From: JACOMY01 sp046233115
GTDB taxonomy: Bacteria; Pseudomonadota; Alphaproteobacteria; Kiloniellales; JACOMY01
Length of the DNA: 64,000 nt
Assembly: GCA_046233115.1 (NCBI GenBank)
Contig: JBJXHM010000007.1
Span: forward strand, 124,001 to 188,000
Reading direction: 5' to 3'
Shown: piece after piece, positions 44,438 through 52,633 of the stretch
Position numbering within the stretch: position 1 is the first letter of the stretch
How the letters are laid out: each line of letters opens with the position of its first letter
Translations under genes and position numbers: made by a program
Notes under the pieces: model-generated
Told to the model about the DNA's origin: nothing
The model's database searches: none
What the model saw: the letters and a program-made list of their open reading frames with translations, nothing else

Positions 44438-45982
44438 ATGCGTCTGCCGCAGAGCGTAGCCGCGCCGGCCCGCACGCCCTTCCTGCTGACCGCGCCCGGA
44501 GTCCTGCTGCTGATCGCGGCCTTCATGGGGCTGCACTTCGCCATCCGCTTCGTGGTCTCGCCGACCCTGGGCTTCGACGACTCAGAACAAGCGCTGCTGG
44601 GTCAGCACCTGGCCCTGGGCTACCGCTTCCGCCAACCGCCGCTCTACAGCTGGCTGATCTGGGCCTCGGAGCAGGCCTTCGGCTACACGCTCTTCGCCGT
44701 CACCCTGGTGAACTACGGCCTGCAAGCGCTCTGCTACCTCTTCCTCTACCTGGCGGCCAGGCGGGCGCTGGGCGACGAGCTCCGGGCGGCGCTGGCGCTC
44801 TTCTCCTTCGCGCTGATCTACGTCTTCGCCTACTACGCGCTGCACGACCTGACCCACACGGTCGCGGTCGCCGCGCTGATCGCCGCCAACCTCTATTTCC
44901 TGATCGGCCTTGTGCAGCGCGGCGGCTGGCCGGACGCCTTGCTCTTCGGGCTGACCCTGGGGCTGGGGGCGCTGTCGAAGTACAACTTCCTGATCTATGT
45001 CGCCGCCCTGCTGTTGGCCGCGGCGCTGCTGCCGCAGCTCCGCCGGCGGGTCTACGGCGCGCGCGGCCTGATCGCGCTGGCGCTGGCGGTGGCGATCAAC
45101 CTGCCCTACCTGCTGTGGTGGATGACGGGCGACCACTCGCTCTTCGACCTGACCGCCAAGGTGGTCTCGGCCGACGCCGCGGGCGGGGCGGGAGACTGGT
45201 TCGCCCGGCGCTGGCAGGGGCTGGTCTCGCTGCTGCTGGCCATCGTCGACTTCCCGCTGCCCTTCGTCGTGGTCTTCGCGATCCTCTTCCCGGAGGCGAT
45301 CCTGCGCCGTACCGCGGCCCCGGACCCCGATGGCCTGCGCCGCTACTTCGCGCTGCACATGGTCTTTGGGCTGGGACTGATGCTGCTGGCGGTGCTGGTC
45401 TTCGGCGCCAGCAGCTTCAAGAGCCGCTGGTTCCACCCGATTCTGATGCTGCTGCCTCTCTATCTCTTCGCCCGGCTCGATCCGGCGGCGCTGCCCTGGC
45501 GGCGGGTGCAGCTCTTCATCGCCGTGGCAGGCCTCGCGACCCTGGTGGCGATGGGCGGGCGCTTCCTCGAAGACTACCTCCGGGAGCGGAACTGCCGCAT
45601 CTGCCGGGCGCACTGGCCGATCGCCGAGATCGGCGAGGAGCTGGCCGCGGCCGGCTTCCGACGCGGCACCATCCTGGTGATGCACCACCACGCCGGCGGC
45701 AACCTGCTGGGAGTCTTTCCCGACAGCCGCATCCTCGAGCCCTCCTTCCCGATCACGGCCTTTCCGCCCGACCCGGTGGCCGACCAGTGCCTGCTGCTCT
45801 GGGACGAGGACCAGTCTACCCTGCCCAAGCACATGGCCAACTACCTGGCCAACTATCTGAACGCCGGGGTCGGCGAGCGACCGCGCGATGGCGTGATCAG
45901 CGCCCCCTTCGGACCCGATGACGAGCGCCGCTACGGCCTCTCCTACGCCCTGATCGAGGGCGGGGTAGCGGATTGTCGCTGA
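44438..45982 (+). CDS. GT39/ArnT-like membrane glycosyltransferase
   Basis: 514 aa from the ATG at 44438; the Arg-rich extension to 44258 is rejected. About ten to eleven hydrophobic segments follow a short N-terminus. The first periplasmic loop has the catalytic acidic pair of GT-C enzymes (SPTLGFDDSEQALLGQHLAL), followed by RQPPLYSWLIWASEQAFGYT, a typical PMT_2/ArnT pattern. The C-terminal periplasmic part contains CRICRAHWP and a DEDQSTLPKHMANY segment. It would transfer a sugar from a polyprenyl-phosphate donor to lipid or protein. Acceptor unknown. Confidence 0.88.
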   Translation: MRLPQSVAAPARTPFLLTAPGVLLLIAAFMGLHFAIRFVVSPTLGFDDSEQALLGQHLALGYRFRQPPLYSWLIWASEQAFGYTLFAVTLVNYGLQALCYLFLYLAARRALGDELRAALALFSFALIYVFAYYALHDLTHTVAVAALIAANLYFLIGLVQRGGWPDALLFGLTLGLGALSKYNFLIYVAALLLAAALLPQLRRRVYGARGLIALALAVAINLPYLLWWMTGDHSLFDLTAKVVSADAAGGAGDWFARRWQGLVSLLLAIVDFPLPFVVVFAILFPEAILRRTAAPDPDGLRRYFALHMVFGLGLMLLAVLVFGASSFKSRWFHPILMLLPLYLFARLDPAALPWRRVQLFIAVAGLATLVAMGGRFLEDYLRERNCRICRAHWPIAEIGEELAAAGFRRGTILVMHHHAGGNLLGVFPDSRILEPSFPITAFPPDPVADQCLLLWDEDQSTLPKHMANYLANYLNAGVGERPRDGVISAPFGPDDERRYGLSYALIEGGVADCR

Positions 45983-45985
45983 GGA

Positions 45986-46936
45986 TCACTCCTCCACCAG
46001 GCCGCCGAGATAGCGCTTAGCCAGGGCGTCGAGCCCGCGGTGCTCGGTGACGAAGTCGAGGATCGATTCGGCGACGAACTCCGGCCGCTCGACACCCGGC
46101 AGGTGGCCGGCCTCCTCGATCAGCTGCACCCTGACCGGGGCGCTGGAGATCTCGTTCTTCAGGCGGAAGCGGGCGCGGGGGTCCAGGAAGATGTCGCGCG
46201 CGCCCCAGAGGATCATGGTCGGCGCAGTGATGCGGGTATAGTCCAGCTCGCTGGTCCAACTGGTGTTCATCGAGGCCGCGCGCGCCGCCAGCGAGCGGAT
46301 GCCCTCCAGCTTCAGGGTGGCATAGGCGTTGTTGCCCAGCATCTGCGAGCCGCCCTTGGCGTAGTCGATGGTCTGGAACTGCTCGACGTACTCGCGCTGG
46401 TCCAGTGCGGTCAGCTTCCAGGGCTTGTGGATCATGGTGCGCAGGGTCTGGGCGACCCTCGCCGGCAGGTCGCTCATGGCCTCCAGGAAGGCCGCGTCGT
46501 CCTCGATGAAGTGGGCGCGGCCCACCGCCTCGATCTCCGGCACCGGCCAGATGTCGAGGCAGACCGGGTTCATCGCGATCAGGAGTTCGGTGCGCTCGGG
46601 GTAGAGGGCTGCGAAGATGAGGGCGATGCCGCCGCCCCAGTCGTCGCCGCAGATCACCATCTTCTCGTAGCCCCACTGATCCATCAGCTCTGCCATCATG
46701 TGGGCGTCGTTCTCGAAGGTGTAGTCCCACTGGGCGGCGCGCGGCTTGTCGCTCTTGCCCATGCCGATGATGTCGTAGGCGTAGGTCTTGAGGTAGGGCG
46801 AGATCAGCTGCTGCACCGGCCGCCAGCGAAAGCTGGCCGAGGGCACGCCGTGCACCAGGAAGATCGGCAGGCCCTCCTCCCCCTCGCGGACGTAGTGGAG
46901 CTGGTGGCCTCTGGCAGAGGCGAACGCGCTTTGCAT
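45986..46936 (-). CDS. Alpha/beta hydrolase, haloalkane dehalogenase-like
   Basis: 316 aa. The start at 46936 is supported by GGAGGAAG. Oxyanion loop LVHGVPSASFRWRP, nucleophile elbow CGDDWGGG with Asp99 in the D-W-G arrangement of haloalkane dehalogenases, and catalytic His near EEAGHLPGVERPE. Asp nucleophile separates it from esterases with Ser. Epoxide hydrolase is an alternative, but the two lid Tyr typical of those enzymes are not obvious. No signal peptide. A single gene, convergent with the GT39 gene. Halogenated substrate is inference. Confidence 0.85.
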   Translation of the reverse strand: MQSAFASARGHQLHYVREGEEGLPIFLVHGVPSASFRWRPVQQLISPYLKTYAYDIIGMGKSDKPRAAQWDYTFENDAHMMAELMDQWGYEKMVICGDDWGGGIALIFAALYPERTELLIAMNPVCLDIWPVPEIEAVGRAHFIEDDAAFLEAMSDLPARVAQTLRTMIHKPWKLTALDQREYVEQFQTIDYAKGGSQMLGNNAYATLKLEGIRSLAARAASMNTSWTSELDYTRITAPTMILWGARDIFLDPRARFRLKNEISSAPVRVQLIEEAGHLPGVERPEFVAESILDFVTEHRGLDALAKRYLGGLVEE

Positions 46937-47152
46937 GGGGCTTCCTCCGATGGTGTTTTTATCGCTTGGGTCAGCATCCCTGTCTTCCGCGCTGGGATGA
47001 TCGCATCCCTTTCTCACAACCGGCAGTCTTTTCCCGTCCGATCGTACGAACCGAATCAACACGCAAAGCGAGAATTGTCTGGCTTGATTTTCTCTTTATT
47101 CAACCGCATTCTTGACGGGTGTGGTTCCAATGGCGATTGTCTATTCTACGGC

Positions 47153-47350
47153 ATGACAGACAGCAGCACCAGCAAGCCGCCGCTCACCGTCGATGAGGCG
47201 ATCAACCCCACCAGCGAGGAGCCGACGGCTGAGGTGACGGCGTGGCAGGAAGCGCAGATTCGGCGCGGGATCGCGGCGGCTGATGCCGGGAAGTTCGTCA
47301 CGGACGAGGAACTGAAGGCTATCGTCCGCAAATACCTCCCGCATGGCTGA
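47153..47350 (+). CDS. ParD/RelB-type antitoxin
   Basis: 65 aa. The C-terminal half (EVTAWQEAQIRRGIAAADAG, then KFVTDEELKAIVRKYLPHG) is typical of small antitoxins paired with ParE/RelE toxins. The N-terminal half is short and disordered-looking. The ATG at 47153 is chosen; the frame continues upstream as the antisense of the hydrolase gene and is not real. Its stop overlaps the toxin start by 8 bp, the usual TA arrangement. The upstream region (46937-47152) is AT-richer than average and probably includes the autoregulated promoter. Confidence 0.8.
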   Translation: MTDSSTSKPPLTVDEAINPTSEEPTAEVTAWQEAQIRRGIAAADAGKFVTDEELKAIVRKYLPHG

Positions 47351-47627
47351 TGTCGTCTGGACCGAGCCGGCCGCGCTCGCTCTGGACGAAATTGCCGAGT
47401 ACATCGCTCAAGATGACCCCGAAGCCGCAGAGCGTATGGTCATGCGGACTATCGAGCGTGTCGCTGGATTGGCTTTCCATCCCCTACAGGGACGCGTCGG
47501 TCGCGTCGAAGGGGCACGCGAGCTTGTGATCGGTGGCACGGCCTACATCGTCGCCTACCGGGTGCGGGAAGGAGTCGAGGTGCTCGCGGTCATCCATTCG
47601 GCCCAGAGGTGGCCGGAGGCGCTTTGA
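47343..47627 (+). CDS. RelE/ParE family toxin
   Basis: 94 aa. The ParE fold is easily recognised: VVWTEPAALALDEIAEYIAQ, DDPEAAERMVMRTIERV, HPLQGRVGRVEGARELVIGG, and YIVAYRVREGVEVLAVIHSA ending QRWPEAL. ParE proteins poison gyrase, while RelE proteins cut mRNA on ribosomes. The helical hairpin and the YIVAYRV strand fit the ParE branch. Coupled to the antitoxin gene by an 8-bp overlap. A chromosomal type II TA pair without other mobile genes next to it. Confidence 0.92.
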   Translation: MADVVWTEPAALALDEIAEYIAQDDPEAAERMVMRTIERVAGLAFHPLQGRVGRVEGARELVIGGTAYIVAYRVREGVEVLAVIHSAQRWPEAL

Positions 47628-47675
47628 CGGTAAAGGCTGTTCTCCTGTGATTCGGCAGAGATCAGCGCAGCGCGC

Positions 47676-49238
47676 CTAGAGATAGTCCTTCAGCTTATGC
47701 TTCAGCAACTTGCCTGTCGCCGCGGCCGGCAGCTCCGCCATGACCTCGTAGCGGCCGGGGCGCTTGTAGGGGGCCAGGCGCTCCTTTGCGAAGGCCCTGA
47801 TCGCTTCCAGGTCCAGGTTGCGGCCGGGCTTGGGCTGCAGGAAGGCCACCACCTCCTCGTTGCCGTCGGCCTGCTTCGCGCCCAGCACCGCCGCCAGCGC
47901 GACGTCGGGATGGGCGGTCAGCGCGGCCTCGACCTCCGGTGGGTAGACATTAAAGCCGGAGCGGATGATCAGCTCCTTCAGGCGCCCCACCACCCAGAGG
48001 AACCCGCGCGCGTCCAGCCGCCCGAGGTCGCCGGAACGGAACCAGCCGTCCTCGGTCATGACCGCGCCGCTGGCTTCGGGATCGCGGTAGTAACCCAGCA
48101 TGACCAGGCGGCCCTTGATCTGGATCTCGCCGACCTCGTCGGTCGGCGCCTCGCGGCCGTCGGAGAGGATGATGCGCAAGCCCACGTCCGGCACCGCCGG
48201 ACCGACCGAGGTGTCGGGCGTGTAGCGGTCGCTGGGGGTGGTCGTGGCGGTCGGCGAGGTCTCGGTCAGGCCGTAGCCGTTGTTCAGCGGCAGGTCGAAG
48301 AGCGCTTCGACCCGTGCCTTGAGGCCGGGATCCAGCGGTGCGCCGCCGGCGGAGAGATAGCGCAGGTGCGGTGCCCTCACCGCGCCGCCAGCCGCTTCGA
48401 TCACCGCGCAGAGCCGGCTGTGCATCTGCGGCACGCCCTGGAAGATGGTGATGCCCTCCTCGGCCAGCGCGTGCAGCAGGTGTTCGGCATCGAAGCGGGC
48501 CTGGAACAGCAGGCGGCCGCCCTGATAGAGCGTGCCGCAGAGCACCGAGGCCAGGCCGAAGACATGGCTGGTCGGCAGCACCGCATAGACATGGTCGGCC
48601 GGAGTCAGCCAGCGGGTCGCCGAGGAGCGGCCGGCCACGAACATCAGGTTATCATGGCTCAGCATCACCCCCTTGGGATGGCCGGTTGTGCCGGTGGTGT
48701 AGATCATGGCTGCGGTCTGGCGGACCGGGTCGTCGCTCACTGGCTCGGGCGGACGCGGCGCCGGGGCTTCGCCGATCGCGGCGCCCAGCTCCGCGAAGGG
48801 CGCTTCGGCCTTGGTGCCGAGCCGGCGGCCGTGTGCTGCCGCGTCGGGCGAGACGCCGTCGGTGGTCAGCACCAGGCGGGCGCCGCTGTGCTCGGCGATG
48901 GCCTCGACCTCGGCGGCCGAGAGGCGGGCGTTCAGCGGGATCGCCCAGGCCTTCAGTCGCTGGGCGGCCAGGATGGCGAGCGCGGTGGCGCAGCCGTTCT
49001 CGCAGAGGATCAGCAGGCGGTCGCCGGCCGTGAGCCCCCGCTGCGCCAGGGCCTCGGCCCAGTCCGCGATGGCCGCGCGCAGCTCGGCATAGGTTAGGCT
49101 CGTCAGCGGGTCGCGCATGGCGGTCGCCTCGGGCTGGCGTCCGGCCCAGTGGTCGACCGGCTCCCAGGTCCAGGCGAAGCGGTCCTTCGGCAGGGCCGCT
49201 TGCCCGCTTGTCGGGACACGCGGGCTCGACGAGGTCAC
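47676..49238 (-). CDS. Class I acyl-CoA ligase (AMP-forming)
   Basis: 520 aa. The start is a GTG at 49238 overlapping the stop of the acyl-CoA dehydrogenase gene (GTGA), with AGGAGG eight bases before it; the N-terminal extension to 49514 would be antisense or shadow. Motifs: YTTGTTGHPKG (180-190), NGYGLTETSPTATT, and WFRSGDLGRLDARGFLWVVG followed by KELIIRSGFNVYPPEVE. The C-terminal catalytic Lys is in the PAAATGKLLKHKLKDYL tail. It provides the CoA thioester for the beta-oxidation genes on both sides of the divergent IclR promoter. Confidence 0.93.
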   Translation of the reverse strand: MTSSSPRVPTSGQAALPKDRFAWTWEPVDHWAGRQPEATAMRDPLTSLTYAELRAAIADWAEALAQRGLTAGDRLLILCENGCATALAILAAQRLKAWAIPLNARLSAAEVEAIAEHSGARLVLTTDGVSPDAAAHGRRLGTKAEAPFAELGAAIGEAPAPRPPEPVSDDPVRQTAAMIYTTGTTGHPKGVMLSHDNLMFVAGRSSATRWLTPADHVYAVLPTSHVFGLASVLCGTLYQGGRLLFQARFDAEHLLHALAEEGITIFQGVPQMHSRLCAVIEAAGGAVRAPHLRYLSAGGAPLDPGLKARVEALFDLPLNNGYGLTETSPTATTTPSDRYTPDTSVGPAVPDVGLRIILSDGREAPTDEVGEIQIKGRLVMLGYYRDPEASGAVMTEDGWFRSGDLGRLDARGFLWVVGRLKELIIRSGFNVYPPEVEAALTAHPDVALAAVLGAKQADGNEEVVAFLQPKPGRNLDLEAIRAFAKERLAPYKRPGRYEVMAELPAAATGKLLKHKLKDYL

Positions 49239-50389
49239 TGCCGGGCCTCCTTGATCATCTCGCGGGCGATGATGAGCTGCTGGATCTGGCTGGTGCCCTC
49301 GTAGAGGCGTAGCAGGCGGACGTCGCGGTAGAAGCGCTCCACCGCATAGTCGGCGATGTAGCCCGAGCCGCCGTGGATCTGCACCGCCCGGTCTGCCACC
49401 CGCCCGACCATCTCGGTGGCGGTCAGCTTGCAGACGGCGGCCAGCTTGGTCACCGCCTCGCCGGCCTCCTTGCGCCGGGCGGTGTCGCGCACCAGCGCCT
49501 CGGCGGCGCTGCACTCGGCCTCGCTGTCAGCCAGCAGGGCCTGGATCAACTGGTGCTCGGCGATCGGCTTGCCGAACTGCACCCGCTCCAGCGCGAAGGT
49601 CAGCGCGTCGCCAATCAGGCGCCGGGCCATGCCGCAGCTCAGCGCCGAGATGTGCAACCGGCCGCGGTCCAGCACCTTCATCGCGGTCTTGAAGCCCTGG
49701 CCCTCCTTGCCGCCGATCAGCGCGTCGGCCGGCACGAAGCAGTCCTCGAAGATCACGTCGCACACGTGCGCGCCCTTCTGGCCCATCTTGCGTTCCGGCT
49801 TGCCCAGGCGGATGCCCGGCGACTTGGCCTCGACGATGAAGGCCGAGACCCCGCGCGCGCCCGGCTCGTCGGGATTGCTGCGGGCCATGACGGTCAGCAC
49901 GTCGGCCCGGGGCGCATTGGTGATGAAGCGCTTGGTGCCGTTCAGCCGGTAGCCGTTGCCCTCCTTGCGGGCCGAGGTCCTGAGGCCGGCAGCGTCGGAT
50001 CCGTGCTCGGGCTCGGTCAGGCAGAAGGAGCCGATGAGGGCGCCACTCGCCATCGCCGGCAGGTAGCGCTGCTTCTGCTCCTCGGTGCCGTCGATCACCA
50101 GGCCCTGGCTGCCGATGCCGATGTTGGTGCCGAAGACCGAGCGGAAGGCCGGCGCGGTGCGGCCCAGCACCATGGCGACCTCGACCTCCTCGGTCATGTC
50201 GAGTCCCAGCCCGCCGTAGGCCTCCGGTATGGTCAGGCCGAAGAGGCCCAGGTCCTTCATCTCCTGCACCAGGGCGTCCGGGACCTTGTCGCTGCGGTCC
50301 ACCTCCTCCTCGGCTGGCTGCAGGCGCTCGACCACGAAGCGCTCGATGGTGTCCAGAAGCTGTCGAAAGGTCTCCGCGTCCAGGGCCAT
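49235..50389 (-). CDS. Acyl-CoA dehydrogenase
   Basis: 384 aa, complete. N-terminal helical domain, FAD-binding beta domain (CLTEPEHGSDAAGLRTSARK and KRFITNAPRADVL), and C-terminal four-helix bundle. Catalytic base is probably Glu364 in RLYEGTSQIQQLIIAREM, the position used by short/medium-chain enzymes. It introduces the alpha-beta double bond and passes electrons to ETF. It is the first gene of a two-gene unit with the acyl-CoA ligase and is divergent from the IclR gene. Confidence 0.95.
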   Translation of the reverse strand: MALDAETFRQLLDTIERFVVERLQPAEEEVDRSDKVPDALVQEMKDLGLFGLTIPEAYGGLGLDMTEEVEVAMVLGRTAPAFRSVFGTNIGIGSQGLVIDGTEEQKQRYLPAMASGALIGSFCLTEPEHGSDAAGLRTSARKEGNGYRLNGTKRFITNAPRADVLTVMARSNPDEPGARGVSAFIVEAKSPGIRLGKPERKMGQKGAHVCDVIFEDCFVPADALIGGKEGQGFKTAMKVLDRGRLHISALSCGMARRLIGDALTFALERVQFGKPIAEHQLIQALLADSEAECSAAEALVRDTARRKEAGEAVTKLAAVCKLTATEMVGRVADRAVQIHGGSGYIADYAVERFYRDVRLLRLYEGTSQIQQLIIAREMIKEARQ

Positions 50390-50460
50390 GGCCTCATCCT
50401 CCAGGGTTCGCTTTTCCGCGGGAGACTAGCCTAGGGCCGATGCTGTTCGACAGGCGAAAA

Positions 50461-50480
50461 TGCGTTTCGCAGAATTGCGC
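50461..50480. promoter_or_regulatory. Possible IclR operator
   Basis: TGCGTTTCGCAGAATTGCGC contains CGCA-GAAT-TGCG (50468-50479) inside a looser symmetric TTTCGCAnnATTGCGCTT. It lies between the divergent acyl-CoA dehydrogenase (50389) and IclR (50512) genes, where the regulator would act on both units. The arms are short, so this is tentative. Confidence 0.35.
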
Positions 50481-50511
50481 TTCCGCCGCACTCGCTCCAT
50501 ACTCGGCCGCG

Positions 50512-51318
50512 ATGACGGATCTTGATACCAGTGGCGGTGATCGCGGCCGCCAGTTCGTGACCGCGCTGGCACGCGGGCTGGAGGTCTTGCGTGCCTACCG
50601 GCCGGGCGAGGTCGTGCTGGGCAATCAGGAGATCGCGCAGCGCACCGGGCTGCCGAAGCCGACGGTGACGCGCCTGACCTACACCCTCTGCGAGCTGGGC
50701 TATCTGCTGCATCAGCCGCGCTATGGCGGCTATCAGCTCGGGCCTGCGGTGCTGGGGCTAGGCTACACCATGCTGAGCGGGCTGGAGATCCGCGACCGGG
50801 CACGCCCGTTGATCCGCGCGCTGGCCGACAAGGTCGACTGCGCCGTGTCGCTGGGCCTGCGCGACCGGCTGAACCTGGTCTATGTCGAGTGCGCGCGCGG
50901 CTGCAGCCGCATTACCCTGGCGCTCGACGTGGGTTCGCGCATTCCGCTGGCCAGCACGGCGATGGGCCGGGCGATCTACGCCAACCTCTCCGCCGAGGAA
51001 CGCAAGGCCGTGTTGGAGGAACTGCAGGAGCGCGAGCCGGAGGCCTTCGGGCGTTTGGCCGAGGGCTTGGCCGCGGCGGTCGAGGACTTTGCCCGCCAGG
51101 GCTTTGTCTGCTCCTTCGGTGACTGGCAGCGCGAGGTCCATGCCGTCGGCGTGCCGCTCTCGCTGCCGGGCGAGGAACAGAGCTACGCGCTGAACTGCGG
51201 CGGCCCGGCCTTCCTGAAGGATCCGGAGATGATGCGGGCGGAGGTGGGGCCGCAACTGGTAACACTGGCCCGCATGCTCTCCAGCCTGCCGCCCCGGCCC
51301 CTGGAGGTGGCCTCTTGA
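50512..51318 (+). CDS. IclR family transcriptional regulator
   Basis: 268 aa from the ATG at 50512. N-terminal winged helix: VTALARGLEVLRAYRPGEVV, NQEIAQRTGLPKPTVTRLTY, LCELGYLLHQPRYGGYQLGP. The C-terminal effector domain has SRIPLASTAMGRAIYANLSA and ends in AEVGPQLVTLARMLS. IclR proteins commonly sense aromatic or organic acids and act on adjacent catabolic genes, so control of this beta-oxidation locus is likely. The stop overlaps the start of the thioesterase gene (TTGA). Confidence 0.93.
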   Translation: MTDLDTSGGDRGRQFVTALARGLEVLRAYRPGEVVLGNQEIAQRTGLPKPTVTRLTYTLCELGYLLHQPRYGGYQLGPAVLGLGYTMLSGLEIRDRARPLIRALADKVDCAVSLGLRDRLNLVYVECARGCSRITLALDVGSRIPLASTAMGRAIYANLSAEERKAVLEELQEREPEAFGRLAEGLAAAVEDFARQGFVCSFGDWQREVHAVGVPLSLPGEEQSYALNCGGPAFLKDPEMMRAEVGPQLVTLARMLSSLPPRPLEVAS

Positions 51319-51779
51319 GCGATCTCGACTGCCTGCCGGAACCGCCCGCCGACTACGACCCGCTCGCGGTCGAGCCGCCGACGCCGATCTTCCGTACCAT
51401 GGGCATCCGCCTGGTGCAGTGGGAGGAGGACTACTGCCGGGCCGAGATGCCGCTCGATCCGGCCTATGCCAACCGCCACGGCATGCCGCACGGCGGCATC
51501 CTGATGACCCTGATGGACTCGGTCGGCGGGTACTGCGGCTGCTGGTGCCCTTACCCCGGGCGGGTGCGGCGTGCCATGACGCTCTCCATGACCACAACTT
51601 TCCTCGGGATCGCCGAGGGAGACCGCCTGATCGGCGAGGCACGCCGTGTCGGCGGCGGCCGCAGCCTCTTCTTCACCGAGATGACGGTTACCGATGCGAG
51701 CGGCCGCCTTGCAGGACGCGCCTCCGGGACCTATCGCTACAGAACCGCCAGCCAGACGCCCTACGGCGAACCGACCTAG
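51315..51779 (+). CDS. PaaI family hotdog thioesterase
   Basis: 154 aa hotdog-fold protein. The characteristic NRHGMPHGGILMTLMDSVGG segment contains the HGG motif and the catalytic Asp of the PaaI/YbgC-like families. The strand pairs ALSMTTTFLGIAEGDRLIGE-like and RSLFFTEMTVTDASGRLAGR are typical. It would hydrolyse CoA esters that stall in the pathway. Start is a TTG at 51315 overlapping the IclR stop; GGAGG stands upstream. An ATG further in at residue 29 would truncate the fold. Confidence 0.9.
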   Translation: MSDLDCLPEPPADYDPLAVEPPTPIFRTMGIRLVQWEEDYCRAEMPLDPAYANRHGMPHGGILMTLMDSVGGYCGCWCPYPGRVRRAMTLSMTTTFLGIAEGDRLIGEARRVGGGRSLFFTEMTVTDASGRLAGRASGTYRYRTASQTPYGEPT

Positions 51780-51814
51780 GGTAAGACGCTGGGGCAGGAG
51801 GGAGAAGCGCCATC

Positions 51815-52570
51815 ATGTTCGACCTAAGCGGCAAGGTTGCCGTCGTCACCGGCTCCAGCCGCGGCATCGGCCGGGCCATCGCCGAAGCCTTCGCTGCGGC
51901 CGGCGCCAAGGTCTCTGTCTCCAGCCGTAAGCTGGAGGCCTGCCAGCCGGTGGTGGATGCCATCCGCGCCAAGGGCGGCACTGCCAGTGCTCGGGCCTGC
52001 CACATCGGCCGGCGCGAGGAGCTGGAAGGCCTGGTCGCCGCCGTTGCCGAGGAGTGGGGCGGCATCGACATCCTGGTCTGCAACGCCGCGATCAACCCGG
52101 TCTACGGGCCGATGAGCGAGGCCTCCGACGAAGTCTTCGACAAGATCATGGCGACCAACGTGAAGAGCGTCTTCCAGCTCTGCAACCTGGTCTGTCCGGG
52201 CATGGCGGCGCGCGGCGGCGGGTCGGTCATCCTGATCTCCTCGATCGCCGGCCTGCGCGGCAACGGCGTGATCGGGCTCTACGGGGTCTCCAAGGCGGCC
52301 GAGGCCCAGCTCGCGCGCAACCTGGCTGTGGAGTGGGGACCGCAGAAGATCCGGGTGAACGCGATCGCGCCCGGCCTGGTGCGTACCGCCTTCGCCCAGG
52401 CCCTGCTGGACGATCCGGAGCGCCTGCGTCGCTCGGAGGAGCGTAACCCCTTGCGCCGGGTGGGCGAACCGGAGGATATCGCCGGGGTTGCGCTGTTCCT
52501 GGCCGGCAAGGGTTCCGCCTACGTTACCGGACAGACCATCGTCGCCGACGGCGGCGAGACCATCAGCTAG
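51815..52570 (+). CDS. SDR family oxidoreductase
   Basis: 251 aa classical short-chain dehydrogenase. Cofactor motif TGSSRGIG (12-19), NAAINPVYG (90-98), and the catalytic Ser142/143, Tyr156 and Lys160 (ISSIAG, LYGVSKAA). Many relatives in acyl-CoA clusters are 3-hydroxyacyl-CoA or glucose-1-dehydrogenase-like enzymes. Here it could oxidise a 3-hydroxyacyl-CoA in parallel with the FadB-like protein. It lies 35 bp after the thioesterase with GGAGGGAGAAG as ribosome-binding site. Confidence 0.92.
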   Translation: MFDLSGKVAVVTGSSRGIGRAIAEAFAAAGAKVSVSSRKLEACQPVVDAIRAKGGTASARACHIGRREELEGLVAAVAEEWGGIDILVCNAAINPVYGPMSEASDEVFDKIMATNVKSVFQLCNLVCPGMAARGGGSVILISSIAGLRGNGVIGLYGVSKAAEAQLARNLAVEWGPQKIRVNAIAPGLVRTAFAQALLDDPERLRRSEERNPLRRVGEPEDIAGVALFLAGKGSAYVTGQTIVADGGETIS

Positions 52571-52571
52571 A

Positions 52572-52588
52572 GCAAGCGAAGCGCTTGC
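52572..52588. promoter_or_regulatory. Small hairpin/palindrome between SDR and FadB-like genes
   Basis: GCAAGCG (52572-52578), AAG, CGCTTGC (52582-52588). The 7-bp arms with a 3-nt gap could be an mRNA hairpin or an operator for an acyl-CoA-responsive regulator. No U-run follows, so it is not a standard terminator. Confidence 0.35.
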
Positions 52589-52633
52589 AATGAGACAAGG
52601 GGGCCGAGTCGCCCCACCGAAGGAGGATGTCGG